64,000 nt of DNA from Prorocentrum cordatum (lineage: Eukaryota; Sar; Dinophyceae; Prorocentrales; Prorocentraceae). The stretch spans positions 1 to 64,000 of the forward strand of contig CAUYUJ010020274.1 of assembly GCA_963575745.1 (NCBI GenBank), written 5' to 3'. The notes under the pieces are model-generated. The model saw only the letters and a list, made by a program, of their open reading frames with translations, was not told the origin of the DNA and did no database searches. This document shows, piece by piece, positions 8,308 through 17,489 of this stretch (positions are counted from its first letter, which is position 1; each line of letters begins with the position of its first letter). The position numbers were made by a program, and so were the translations under genes.

Positions 8308-10881
8308 CTAAGGGCGGCAGGCCTGTCGGCCATACAATTGCTTCCGCAAACGCGAGACCAACGCCGGGGGAAGACATCCCCTCTGAACCTCACGCCAAGG
8401 GCCGGCCTTGGAACCCCGAGAGAGGCCGTCGACTGGATTAGCACTGGAGTACACCCGATCGAACCAAGGAAGGACCCTGGCGCGGGCGACGGCCTCCCAA
8501 GTCCAGCCGGTAACGATGTCACCGGCAAGGACTGTGGAACTGCCTTTGACCAGCGCGGCCTCGGCTGCTTCGTTGTCGATGTAATGTGTCCAGAGGCAGT
8601 TGCGGAGGATATTACCGTACATGTGTAGAGCAATGGCGGGGCCAACCGCCTCAATAAAGTAGATATCATTGAGGTCAGCCTGAGGGTTGGATGAAGCGAC
8701 GGCTTTACCCACACCACTCCAGGTAAGCCTAACCTCGCGCGGGACTTTCAGGTAGCACGCCAAAGGTTCGCGCCCCGGCGGCCAGATCGCCACGCCGATT
8801 CTGGCGGCCGCGCCCTCCCCATCGGAATAGCTGACGACATGAGGAAGGTCGTCGAGCCGCAGGGGGATTGAGCGGGGGAGGTTGTACCCGGACAGAAGGG
8901 CAATCCACCAGTCGATGGCCGAGGAGAGCTGCTCGTTCAAGTCGGAGCGGTCTTCGTACTGGCGCCACTTGAAAGGGCGCAGCTTGGCCCGACCGTACTG
9001 GCCATACAGCTGCGTAGTGGCGCGCGCGAGTTTCCCATAGAGCTTGCCAGCAGCCCCAGGAGACAAGGCGCACGAAGACCGGACCTCGCGCAGGATGCCG
9101 AGAAGGTTCTGGACGCGCTCCGTGGACAGCTCGATGAACGACACCCCGGGCGAGCGCACGAGGTTCAGCACGGCGCCTAAGACAAGGAAGCACGAGGACG
9201 GCAACGGCGACTTCTCGTCAGGGACGTCCCACCCACACAAGTTGGCGAACACCCTCCAGAACGTGTACGCCGACATGGCAGAGCACGACCGTTCCACAAC
9301 GATCACATCGTCCACGCAGTGCTGCGCCGGGACCGCAGCCAAGGCCGAGAGGGCCTCGCAGCACCAGCCTGGGAAGCGGGAGAAGTTCACTGGCGTGATG
9401 CGCCCCCCGAAGAGCTGGCTGTAGGGCACGAAGAAAGCAGGGCGAGCCGACACTGGATCCCACTGTGCGATCACAGTGAAACACAATGACGGCTCGTAGT
9501 TCGGCACCTGCTTAAACGCCTTCGCGAAATCGCTCGTGAACCCACGAAGGGAGTCACCGAATGCATCCGTAAACGCACGGACAGCTGCGGCCACGGCGTC
9601 AAGGTCGGCAGGGCGATGCGTTGCAGTATAAGCCGCTGTCGCATTCTGCTCGCCCTCTTTGAAATCATCGAGCACTCTGCACTTGACGCCCTGGCCGCCG
9701 TGCGACTCCCAAAGCCCATGCCGGAGGACTAGACAAAAACGGGAAAACGGAAGCTCCTCCATCGAGTAGACGGGCTCGCTCACAAGGCCAAGCTTGACCT
9801 CTTCCGTGGTCTTCTCCCACGCTGCAGCGTCCAGAACGGCATCAGCACAAGGACGGACACGCCCAAGCAAGCGCTCGTTCCGAGGGCCGGCGGACGAAAG
9901 CAACTCCTCTTTCGACATGGTTGCGAAATGGAGCTTCGAGACCATCGTCGGGGCCGGCTGCGCTTGACAGAGCATGTTGAGGCCTAAGAGGTAGTCGGCA
10001 ATAACACGATAATCGGCACTACAAACTATAAATTTGACCTCCCTCATGAAAACGATGTCCTTTGTAAGCGTTGCGGTAGCCACGCATTGGGTAGTCCAGG
10101 GAGCCCGCTTGAGAAGAGACGCATTTAATGAAATGCATTCCTCCGCAAGCCGACCCAGTGCCTTAATGACCCCGCGACGCACCGAGACTAAGTTCGATAA
10201 CCCGCGCTGGGCCTCCAGCGCGCGCCGGACCGTAGATGCAAGGTAAGGCGGCCGAGAGAAAGGGCGCGGCGTGCGAAGAGCAAGATCAAGATGCACCTGC
10301 TCGGAAAGGCCGTCTGGCAGAAGTTGCGGCATAGCCCGACGGGTAGGTTGACGACCGGCGGCGACACGGGCTGCGACCACTTCAGGGCGACGGCCCCCCG
10401 AAGGTTGAAACCCAGCGCCATGCAGTGCGTCGGCCCATGCGCATGCAGACGGATCCCACTGGATCCCTGCACCGCGGGATGCAGCCGGATCCAAGGGAGA
10501 ACCCAAACGTCCATGCGTCTCGTTCAGGAGGGAGCGGGGCACGGCGGAGGAGACGACCATGTCGGACACGAGGACGGACTCTTGCACTTCCTCCTCCTCC
10601 ACCACCTCTTCCGCTTCCTCCTCCACCTCCTCCACAACTTTTTCCTCGGCCTCCTCAGCGGGCTTCGGGAGCGAGTTGTTCACCGCCTCGAGCAGCAGAC
10701 GACCATGACAAAATTCGCCGTGCTGACAAGAGCACCACAGCTCTTGTCCTGAAAGCGGGGTTAAAAATTTATGCAGATCTGCCCGTACATCCAACCAGGA
10801 CGCGTAAGCGGCGTAGGCCTCGCCTGGGGACAACCACACACAGGGGTTGGCCCAGGGCGATGCGCGAAAATCCTCTTCCAT
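8308..10881 (-). CDS. Pol: DUF4326-like domain, reverse transcriptase and RNase H
   Basis: Copies the element RNA into cDNA. From the ATG at 10881 (good context, CCGCCATGG) the protein is about 857 aa. Near its N-terminus is a segment with WANPCVWLSPGEA and then a CxC...CH cluster (WCSCQHGEFCHG), resembling DUF4326. RT motifs follow: A (TSDFAKAFKQV), B (QLFGGRITPVNF) and C (HCVDDVIVV). RNase H of DIRS type is at the C-terminus: SYSDGEG, then IEAVGP, YIDNEA and NPVDGLSR. Upstream of the ATG the same frame stays open back to the gag stop codon at 11146-11148, so a Gag-Pol readthrough product is also possible. The stop is 30 bp before repeat A1. RT/RNase H is certain in kind; DUF4326 is recognition by pattern. 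Confidence 0.92.
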   Translation of the reverse strand: MEEDFRASPWANPCVWLSPGEAYAAYASWLDVRADLHKFLTPLSGQELWCSCQHGEFCHGRLLLEAVNNSLPKPAEEAEEKVVEEVEEEAEEVVEEEEVQESVLVSDMVVSSAVPRSLLNETHGRLGSPLDPAASRGAGIQWDPSACAWADALHGAGFQPSGGRRPEVVAARVAAGRQPTRRAMPQLLPDGLSEQVHLDLALRTPRPFSRPPYLASTVRRALEAQRGLSNLVSVRRGVIKALGRLAEECISLNASLLKRAPWTTQCVATATLTKDIVFMREVKFIVCSADYRVIADYLLGLNMLCQAQPAPTMVSKLHFATMSKEELLSSAGPRNERLLGRVRPCADAVLDAAAWEKTTEEVKLGLVSEPVYSMEELPFSRFCLVLRHGLWESHGGQGVKCRVLDDFKEGEQNATAAYTATHRPADLDAVAAAVRAFTDAFGDSLRGFTSDFAKAFKQVPNYEPSLCFTVIAQWDPVSARPAFFVPYSQLFGGRITPVNFSRFPGWCCEALSALAAVPAQHCVDDVIVVERSCSAMSAYTFWRVFANLCGWDVPDEKSPLPSSCFLVLGAVLNLVRSPGVSFIELSTERVQNLLGILREVRSSCALSPGAAGKLYGKLARATTQLYGQYGRAKLRPFKWRQYEDRSDLNEQLSSAIDWWIALLSGYNLPRSIPLRLDDLPHVVSYSDGEGAAARIGVAIWPPGREPLACYLKVPREVRLTWSGVGKAVASSNPQADLNDIYFIEAVGPAIALHMYGNILRNCLWTHYIDNEAAEAALVKGSSTVLAGDIVTGWTWEAVARARVLPWFDRVYSSANPVDGLSRGSKAGPWREVQRGCLPPALVSRLRKQLYGRQACRP

Positions 10882-11145
10882 GGCGGGGCGTGATATGACC
10901 ACGACGCCGCCGGGGATGAAGGACGGGATAGAGGAAAAGTGCCGGAGACAGCAGGGTGCATCAACGCGCGCCGGCGCTGGCAAAACGACCCGCGCTGCCT
11001 CCGACACCGCACAGCGGGCGGCGACGAGCTCCGGCAACCCAGATGGGATCGTCGCCTCAAAGATTTGTGCAAGCTCGGGGACTTTCTTCCATAGCTCCGA
11101 AGACTCCCCACAGATGGTCTCGCGGAGCTCCTCGTGGCGGTGCCA

Positions 11146-12306
11146 TCACCGACGGTGCTGGCGATCGCCACCCTTGCCGCGGCCACCGCCGCGGCCTCCA
11201 CCTTTGCCACCGCCGTCGCGGCGAATAGGAGACCGGCTGCGGTGGCCTTGAGCGGGCTGCTTCATCGTCGTCAGCTTGCTCTCGGCCTTGTCCCGCTGAG
11301 ATTGCAACTGGCGGCACTGCTGCTTCAGGCGGTCGACCTCCGTTGCGAGGGCGCTGTCCTGGCCAGCGCCCACGTAGCCACGGTCGTCATGGCGCGCCCT
11401 CTTGGCCCTCGCCTGGGCGGCAGCCTCGGCGTCAGCAGATACGGAGCCGGAGGGCGACCAAACGGTCCAGAAGTGGCTCCAGGTAGAGTGGGCGCGCACG
11501 GCCTGGGAAAGCGTCTGGTTGTTGGTGTTCACCGCCTCGCAGAGCACCTTGATCGTAGACGCCCAGGCATTCACGTAAAAGGCCACCGGCGGGAACCGGC
11601 CATCGAAGCTCTGGTGGAGGTAGTTCCATACTGTGTCCACCACCCACAGGCAGTCGCCGTAGGTGAACCATTCGTGGTTGCCGATGGTGGTGTAACACAC
11701 CGTGTGGAAGAAGGCTTTGATGCGGATGGCGAGGACGAACGCCCCGTAGATGCCGTCCACGACCACCTCCTGAGGAACCATCGCCTGGCCAGGCACGGCG
11801 TTCACCATCATGTGGGCCTGCTGCTTCCCGTCGACACAATTCGCCGGGCGGCACGTCTCGGCGAGCATGAGCGGCAGCTGCCGGGGAGTGCCCGTCACGT
11901 GGCGGAAGATCAGACCGACCAAGGTTGAGATCAGGAGGCTGCCCATGGCCAGCTCGAAAGCATGACGGCGCACCCAAGCCATCTTGAGTTCCCGGAGTTC
12001 TGGCTCCGACAGCGGGGTGTCCATGGCCACCGGCTGGCCGCCGCTGGCTTCAGCAGCGCGCTCCACAAGTACACGGCAAGCCCACCACAGCTTCGTGATC
12101 TTCACGCTGTCGCCAAGGGTGTTGATGGTGACCCCGCCGCTCTTAGCCGGGGTGATGAGCTTCGCCTCGACCTGCTCCTCCTTGGTTGCTGCGATGCCCA
12201 AGTCCTCGGGGGATCGGACCCCCTCAGAAGCCAACCAGGTGCAGTACGGTTCGGGGACGCCGTTCTGAGTCGCAAGCTGCTGCAACTCGGCTGAAATAGT
12301 TGCCAT
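11146..12306 (-). CDS. Gag-like structural protein of the YR element
   Basis: A 386-aa frame beginning MATISAELQQ just 22 bp after repeat B1 ends. It has a long mostly helical body with hydrophobic stretches (SLLISTLVGLIF; GAFVLAIRIKAFF), then a predicted coiled coil (TEVDRLKQQCRQLQSQRDKA), then a basic SR/RGG-type tail rich in Gly-Gly-Lys and Arg. No CCHC knuckle is seen. Position between the leader repeat and pol, and the nucleic-acid-binding tail, suggest the particle protein; there is no sequence family I can name. It ends at UGA, after which the pol frame continues in phase. An upstream in-frame extension into B1 exists but lacks protein-like character. Confidence 0.8.
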   Translation of the reverse strand: MATISAELQQLATQNGVPEPYCTWLASEGVRSPEDLGIAATKEEQVEAKLITPAKSGGVTINTLGDSVKITKLWWACRVLVERAAEASGGQPVAMDTPLSEPELRELKMAWVRRHAFELAMGSLLISTLVGLIFRHVTGTPRQLPLMLAETCRPANCVDGKQQAHMMVNAVPGQAMVPQEVVVDGIYGAFVLAIRIKAFFHTVCYTTIGNHEWFTYGDCLWVVDTVWNYLHQSFDGRFPPVAFYVNAWASTIKVLCEAVNTNNQTLSQAVRAHSTWSHFWTVWSPSGSVSADAEAAAQARAKRARHDDRGYVGAGQDSALATEVDRLKQQCRQLQSQRDKAESKLTTMKQPAQGHRSRSPIRRDGGGKGGGRGGGRGKGGDRQHRR

Positions 12307-12328
12307 GGTTCGGGCGGCTGCGGGAGGG

Positions 12329-12827
12329 TGAAAGCAGGGCAACTGGCTCGCGCACCCCTTTCGAGCCAATACAAGCGAATGACGGGCATCACGCCGGGGA
12401 ACCAAAATTTGATGCTCAGTTCCCCTGTTGCTACTGGCTGCCTGCTGGCTGCAGTCCTGCAGATAACAATACAACAAGGCAAACGGACAACAGGGGAACC
12501 GACCAGGGCCGGGCAAACGGACAACTGGGGAACCGACCGGGGAAACGGATACGCCGGGAACCGACTGCGGCCCAGAAGAACGCGTCCCAGGACCAAGCCA
12601 CGGAGGTCGGCGCGCCTCCCAGAGGCCGTTTGCCCCGGGCCCAGATACGAACTTCCAGAATATCGTATCCAGGGCGCCCCGCGCCAAAACAGTCACCAAA
12701 CGCGTTTGGTGACTGTTTTGGCGCGGGGCGGTTTCCCGATAAAGACCCAAGAGTGACCACATCACCAGCCGAACCTCTGCTCTGCACTCTCTCCAAGTAC
12801 CCACCTACCACAATGCGTTTCTCACAG
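12329..12827 (-). repeat. Split direct repeat B, copy B1 (leader of gag)
   Basis: 499 bp matching 15102-15600 with three substitutions. It ends in TTTCTCACAG at the junction with A2. It sits immediately upstream of gag, as B2 sits immediately upstream of the YR gene, so it probably carries the promoter and 5' leader used by both. It contains a 56-bp perfect palindrome at 12675-12730. Confidence 0.95.
12675..12730. promoter_or_regulatory. 56-bp perfect palindrome in B1
   Basis: Perfectly self-complementary around 12702/12703, with central CGCG and arms containing CAAAACAGTCACCAAA. The identical palindrome is at 15448-15503 in B2. It could form a cruciform in DNA or a long hairpin in RNA. Its role (recombinase site, transcription or priming signal) is not shown by sequence alone. 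Confidence 0.9.
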
Positions 12828-15095
12828 AGGCTCTGAGTTGAATGTGGCACTGCTTTTTCCCAGAGCCGCTGGCGGACTACATGGGCGACTCCAGCGGCGG
12901 TGGTCTGCGCCACTCAATGGCGGCGGCCGCACGCCCAAGAACCCCGCGCCGCCGCCCATGAGACCCACCGGCGCCCCCAACTCAAGCACGGCGCCACAGT
13001 CACCCAAGCTTCCGGGTGCACCGAGAGCACGGGACTGAGCGCCCCTCTGCCTTAACCGCACAGATCGCAACACCATCAAACTCCGCGGTCGCCTCCGGGG
13101 CCTCGGGGGTACCACAGCGCCAGGAGCGACATATCGTGTAACCATCGCCCCCATAATAGTGGAGGCGATTGCGACCCGTCTGAAGGACCTCCCGGAGCTC
13201 TGATAATTCGCAAGCATGGAGTTCTGGAGGTGCCACACGATCGGGAAGGGAAGCTGTGGAGCAAGCCGACGGGCCGTTTTTGAAGTCGACGCTTCGGGCG
13301 GGCCCGACGAACAGGGAGCACTTCCACACGGCGCCGTTCTCGAGGTCGACACGTCGAACTCCAGTGGTAAAGTCCCACGCTGAACCGAACGCCACCCTTG
13401 TGCAACCGCGACCCGAACCTGCTCTTTGGCCCTAAGCTCGCCGACGGTGAGTTCCGCATCGTACTTGCGAACCATCTCGGAGCCACGTGCCCAATGGCCC
13501 GCATCCTCAACGTCCTCAGAGCTGAGTTTGAGCTGTTTCATGAGGGCGGGGTAGGTGTGCCTCAGGCTGTGCAGCGTAAACTTCGCGGCATCCTCGACAG
13601 ACGAATCAAGGTGAGCAACCAATGTGTGCCGAAAAAGAATCAAGGAGGAATCGTAGTTTGCAATTTTCGTCGAAAATCGCTGCCCATTTTGGAGAGGCCG
13701 GTACAAAACGAAGTCCTTCCCGGGAAGGCCCTCGGTTTGCAGTGCCCGCTCCCAAGACGCGGCCCAGTCGATACCAGAAAAACCAATACGTCGCGCTGCC
13801 CAGGCCACACGGAAGCGCTGACGCTTCATTTGGGCCTGAGCGGTCACGCCGTCTGGCCCAAATCGTAGGTTGACGGACCGTTGAAAGTCGGACCACCTGA
13901 GCACACCGTGAAACATCGCTAAATACGCCCCGACAAAACACTTCAGCGGCCCCGGCAAATCGGTTGCAATTAACCCCTCCAGCTTGACCGCAAGGTGCTC
14001 CGGGAACATCTGGGCAGAGGACGGCGGCTCTTCCGGGAGGTGTGGCGCGGTACCAGTCCAAGCACGCTGCGCACGAACCATGGGGGAGTTTGCGTGGACC
14101 TCAATACCGAAGACCTTTTCGACATAGTCCAACGCGTAGCCGGCACGGCGGCAGCCCGTTTTCCCATGCACCGAATTGCTCCGAACCCATCGGGCGATGG
14201 ACCACTCGTCTGGGCAGCAAGGATCCCACCCGTCAAGTAGGGCCTCGTTGAAATACTCCCTAACCTTGCACAAACGGCCCTCAAGGTTCTTGGCGCTTTT
14301 GATCCATTTAGAATAGGAACCCATGTGAATCTCCAGGCGGGCCTGGTCCAGAGAGCCGTCCGGGTGGAGTTCGGCGTACCGTCGGGTACCCTTGCAAAAC
14401 CGGAGAAAGATACCGTGGGCAACCCGGTAAGCCCGCTCGAACCGTGCGTTCTCGACCTCCGCCCAGCTCGTCTCCGGCCGAGTGGACCGGAAGCGAGCGG
14501 CGCGGGGGACCATTTTGATCCCCAGCGCGGCGCGCCGAGCGCGGGCCGCCACGCGGAGGCCGAGACGGTTTCGGGGCGGGGGGGCGGACTCCGGAAGCGC
14601 CGGAGTGGCGCTTACCGAAACCGACCCCGAGACGCACTCCACACCAGCCGCCCGGGGGCGACTGATAGGAGGTGGCGACTCCGGATAAGCGCCTTCTGCC
14701 TTGCGGACAAAAGGAGCCACACCCGAAACGCCGCGCCGGGCGCGCCGTAAGCCCGAAGGCTCCACGACGCGCCGCGAGGGGCCGAGGATGCGCGACTGCT
14801 CAGCCGCGTAGAGGACGACGCGCTGGTGCTCCGCCCAGGCGTCTTTCCAAGTGTCGGACTCCAGCGCGGCGGCGAGCAGCAGGGCAAGCCCGGCCGCAGG
14901 CGGGTGTTCACCGAACAGTTGTTCAGCGACACCGGCCTTCAAACGACCCTCGGAGACAAGGAAGCCGAGGTCGATTGGCTCGACGAGACCTTCGCGCTCG
15001 AGAGCCGAAAGCAGTAAAGGCAATGCCTCAACCGCCTCCGGAGCACGAGCAAAGGTCCTGACAAACCATGCCATTTTGCTCAAGGGGTCTGCCAT
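12822..15095 (-). CDS. Tyrosine recombinase (integrase) of the YR element
   Basis: Would integrate the circular cDNA by strand exchange at ACAG. It starts MADPLSKMAW, 6 bp after B2 ends, giving 757 aa. The N-terminal half is unrecognised and Arg/Pro rich. The C-terminal half is a phage-integrase-type catalytic domain: first Arg in GVLRWSDFQRS, the H-x-x-R pair in TLHSLRHTYPALM, GHWARGSEM, and the nucleophile Tyr in VRKYDAEL (plus-strand positions about 13460-13960). All catalytic positions expected of the family are present. About 220 residues follow the Tyr, including all of A2. The UGA stop (12822-12824) straddles the B1/A2 boundary. A longer in-frame start at 15128 lies inside B2 and is less likely. 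Confidence 0.93.
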   Translation of the reverse strand: MADPLSKMAWFVRTFARAPEAVEALPLLLSALEREGLVEPIDLGFLVSEGRLKAGVAEQLFGEHPPAAGLALLLAAALESDTWKDAWAEHQRVVLYAAEQSRILGPSRRVVEPSGLRRARRGVSGVAPFVRKAEGAYPESPPPISRPRAAGVECVSGSVSVSATPALPESAPPPRNRLGLRVAARARRAALGIKMVPRAARFRSTRPETSWAEVENARFERAYRVAHGIFLRFCKGTRRYAELHPDGSLDQARLEIHMGSYSKWIKSAKNLEGRLCKVREYFNEALLDGWDPCCPDEWSIARWVRSNSVHGKTGCRRAGYALDYVEKVFGIEVHANSPMVRAQRAWTGTAPHLPEEPPSSAQMFPEHLAVKLEGLIATDLPGPLKCFVGAYLAMFHGVLRWSDFQRSVNLRFGPDGVTAQAQMKRQRFRVAWAARRIGFSGIDWAASWERALQTEGLPGKDFVLYRPLQNGQRFSTKIANYDSSLILFRHTLVAHLDSSVEDAAKFTLHSLRHTYPALMKQLKLSSEDVEDAGHWARGSEMVRKYDAELTVGELRAKEQVRVAVAQGWRSVQRGTLPLEFDVSTSRTAPCGSAPCSSGPPEASTSKTARRLAPQLPFPIVWHLQNSMLANYQSSGRSFRRVAIASTIMGAMVTRYVAPGAVVPPRPRRRPRSLMVLRSVRLRQRGAQSRALGAPGSLGDCGAVLELGAPVGLMGGGAGFLGVRPPPLSGADHRRWSRPCSPPAALGKSSATFNSEPL
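12824..12936 (-). repeat. Split direct repeat A, copy A2
   Basis: Internal partner of 8165-8277. Its left edge shares the ACAG (12824-12827) with the end of B1, recreating the sequence expected at a circular-DNA junction. The YR gene reads through the whole repeat, so A2 also encodes the last ~37 residues of the recombinase. Confidence 0.95.
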
Positions 15096-15101
15096 GGCGG
15101 C

Positions 15102-15596
15102 TGAAAGCAGGGCAACTGGCTCGCGCACCCCTTTCGAGCCAATACAAGCGAATGACGGGCATCACGCCGGGGAACCAAAATTTGATGCTCAGTTCCCCTG
15201 TTGCTACTGGCTGCCTGCTGGCTGCAGTCCTGCAGATAACAATACAACAAGGCAAACGGACAACAGGGGAACCGACCAGGGCCGGGCAAACGGACAACTG
15301 GGGAACCGACCGGAGAAACGGATACGCCGGGAACCGACTGCGGCCCAGAAGAACGCGTCCCAGGATCAAGCCACGGAGGTCGGCGCGCCTCCCAGAGGCC
15401 GTTTGCCCCGGGCCCAGATACGAACTTCCAGAATATCGTATCCAGGGCGCCCCGCGCCAAAACAGTCACCAAACGCGTTTGGTGACTGTTTTGGCGCGGG
15501 GCGGTTTCCCGATAAAGACCCAGGAGTGACCACATCACCAGCCGAACCTCTGCTCTGCACTCTCTCCAAGTACCCACCTACCACAATGCGTTTCTC

Positions 15597-15600
<4 letters not shown>
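15102..15600 (-). repeat. Split direct repeat B, copy B2 (element 5' end, leader of YR)
   Basis: Right-hand terminus in plus coordinates. It ends in TTTCTCACAG and continues into (ACAG)n. It carries the palindrome copy at 15448-15503. Confidence 0.95.
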
Positions 15601-15670
<70 letters not shown>

Positions 15671-15743
15671 TCACAGGCAGACAGGCAGACCAACAGACAA
15701 AGAGGCAGGCAGGCAGACAGACAGACAGGCAGACAGGCAGACA

Positions 15744-15775
<32 letters not shown>

Positions 15776-15905
15776 CACATACACACAGACAGACAGACAG
15801 GCAGGCAGGCAGGCAGGCACGCACGCAGGCAGGCAGACAGACAGACAGGCCGACAAGACAGACAGACAGAGACAGAGACAGAGGCAGAGGCAGAGGCAGA
15901 GACAG

Positions 15906-15966
<61 letters not shown>

Positions 15967-15993
15967 GGCAGGCAGGCAGGCAGGCAGACAGGC

Positions 15994-16062
<69 letters not shown>

Positions 16063-16126
16063 AACAGACAGGCACACACACACAGACACACAGACAGATA
16101 GACACACACACACACACAGACAGTGG
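15597..16126. repeat. (CAGA)n/(CAGG)n microsatellite, right flank of the YR element
   Basis: About 520 bp: pure ACAG for the first 75 bp, then mixed CAGA, CAGG and CACA words. Interrupted, longer and less regular than the left flank. Confidence 0.9.
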
Positions 16127-17160
16127 AGGGCTCTGAAGCTCCGAATGATTTCCATTATTTGTAGGAGAACGAGCGGACACGGCATGATGACATGCTCGGC
16201 GACGCATTCGTAAAGCAACTGAGCTACTTGGTATGCTGCGCACATAAGTATGCCTTCTGCATTTGCTGAACAGGAAGACAGCACAGGTACGAAGCCCGGT
16301 CAGCAAAGTAGGGGAAGCCAAAGGCCGAGAGCACCAGCTCGAAGAGAAGAGGACGGACTGACAAAAGCAAGGGACGGGAGAATTTCCGCCCCGAGGCAAG
16401 AGAAGTCCTCTGCCCCTCAGGGGGGCTGGGCCGGCCCAAGCAAACGCTGCCAGCACCGACGGCAGGGCAAGAGACAGACGAAACATCCGAGGGCGACGTT
16501 GAGCCAAGACAGGAAGCTGGCCTACTCATCCCTGGATACGTACAGCCGGCGAGGGCTGACACCAGGTGACAGGAGGAGGAGGAGGAGGACGACGACGACG
16601 AGGACGAGAAGAAGCAGCAGCATAAGCAGCAGGAGCAGGAGCGGGAGTAACGCAAGGCTTCGCTCGTGATCCCAGTGGCGCTCTCCATCCGGCTCAGGGC
16701 GCAGGGTGTCAAGACGGCTTGGGCTCGCAGACGGCTGAAAAGATGTTGTGGTACCTATCTGGCACCTCGGCGCCAACTCAAGAGCTGGATGTTGAGCAAA
16801 GATTGGGAGCTAGCCGACTCATTCGCGGACATGTACGGCCAGCGAGTGCTAACGACGGATGAGCTGTTTAAGTCTGCAACTGGGCGCGGGCAACAGGCGT
16901 TCCCCTGCCCCGCCGCGGTCACCCAAAGCGTGGCAAACAGAGGAGGCAAGGTCGAAAAAGACAGCGACGCAAGCAAGAGCAGGGTCCGAGGCAGCAATCA
17001 CAAGGAGGGAAAGGAAGAGGAGAGGAGGAAACGAAAGAACAGAAACACGAAGAGTGGATGCAAAAACTGAGGAGGAAAACGAAGAAGAACGTACGATGCC
17101 GACGCTGCTGCCGACGGGGAGGGAGGGGAGGTCCAGGAACGCCCGTCAAGGGGCGGGAAA
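16127..17160. other. No recognised gene; contains a diverged ~70-bp duplication
   Basis: Segments near 16494-16563 and 16786-16855 are similar. They share GTTGAGC.AAGA, GGAAGCT-like, GCC.ACTCAT and ACGTACAGCC/ATGTACGGCC words, and in one plus-strand phase each would read like LS.D..LA.S...Y..R.LT. This may be a relic of a repeated exon or merely a repeat. A GGA tract lies at 16572-16650. Open frames across 16250-17070 resemble no family I know. Confidence 0.35.
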
Positions 17161-17260
17161 ATCGGGGGACCCATCGACAGATGAAGAAGAGGAAGAGGAG
17201 GAGGAGGAGGAGGAGGAGGAGGACGACGAAGAGGACGAACGAGCAGAGGAGCAGGAGAAA
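17160..17260. repeat. (GAG)n purine tract
   Basis: Imperfect GAG/GAAGAG run producing poly-Glu frames on the plus strand. Confidence 0.75.
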
Positions 17261-17489
17261 AGCTGGACGGGCCGGCGGGAGCACGACCGGAGTGGCTCCC
17301 TGCAGCGGCCCTGCGCCGACGACCCGGCAAGCTCGGAAGGAGACGCGGGTCCCCCCGCAGCTGCTCCCGCAGCAGGCCGTCGGAGCCCGCCACGCTGGGC
17401 GCGGGAGACCGTTCTCGAGCGCCGAGCTCGTCGAACGAACTCCGCAACACGACCAGTCCTTTCGGTGGCTCCCTTTCCGTGGCTCGCCC

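Larger units (their letters stand above)
8165..15600 (-). mobile_element. DIRS/PAT-like tyrosine-recombinase retrotransposon with split direct repeats
   Basis: A ~7.4-kb element read on the minus strand. In coding order it is repeat B2 (15600-15102), YR gene, repeats A2 and B1 (12936-12329), gag, RT/RNase H, and repeat A1 (8277-8165). The two A copies differ at 1 of 113 positions and the two B copies at 3 of 499, so the element is young. No target-site duplication is seen. Instead the tetranucleotide ACAG occurs at the left end, at the internal B1/A2 junction and at the right end, and the flanks are (ACAG)n on both sides. That is the signature of integration of a circular intermediate by a tyrosine recombinase. 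All three genes are open. YR, RT/RH and split repeats together place it with DIRS-order elements; the subfamily was not tested. Confidence 0.93.

Noticed and set aside
8238-8628. Plus-strand ORFs within the YR element and similar antisense ORFs elsewhere in gag, YR and LINE
   Set aside because: They are antisense to genes with clear catalytic motifs and carry no family signature themselves.
15068-15084. ATGCCATTTTGCTCAAG resembles the dinoflagellate spliced-leader core GCCATTTTGGCTCAAG with one base missing
   Set aside because: It lies inside the YR coding region on the antisense strand, encodes the recombinase N-terminus (LSKMAW) and has no downstream retroposed gene in its own orientation. 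Chance is the simpler reading, although the match is long.
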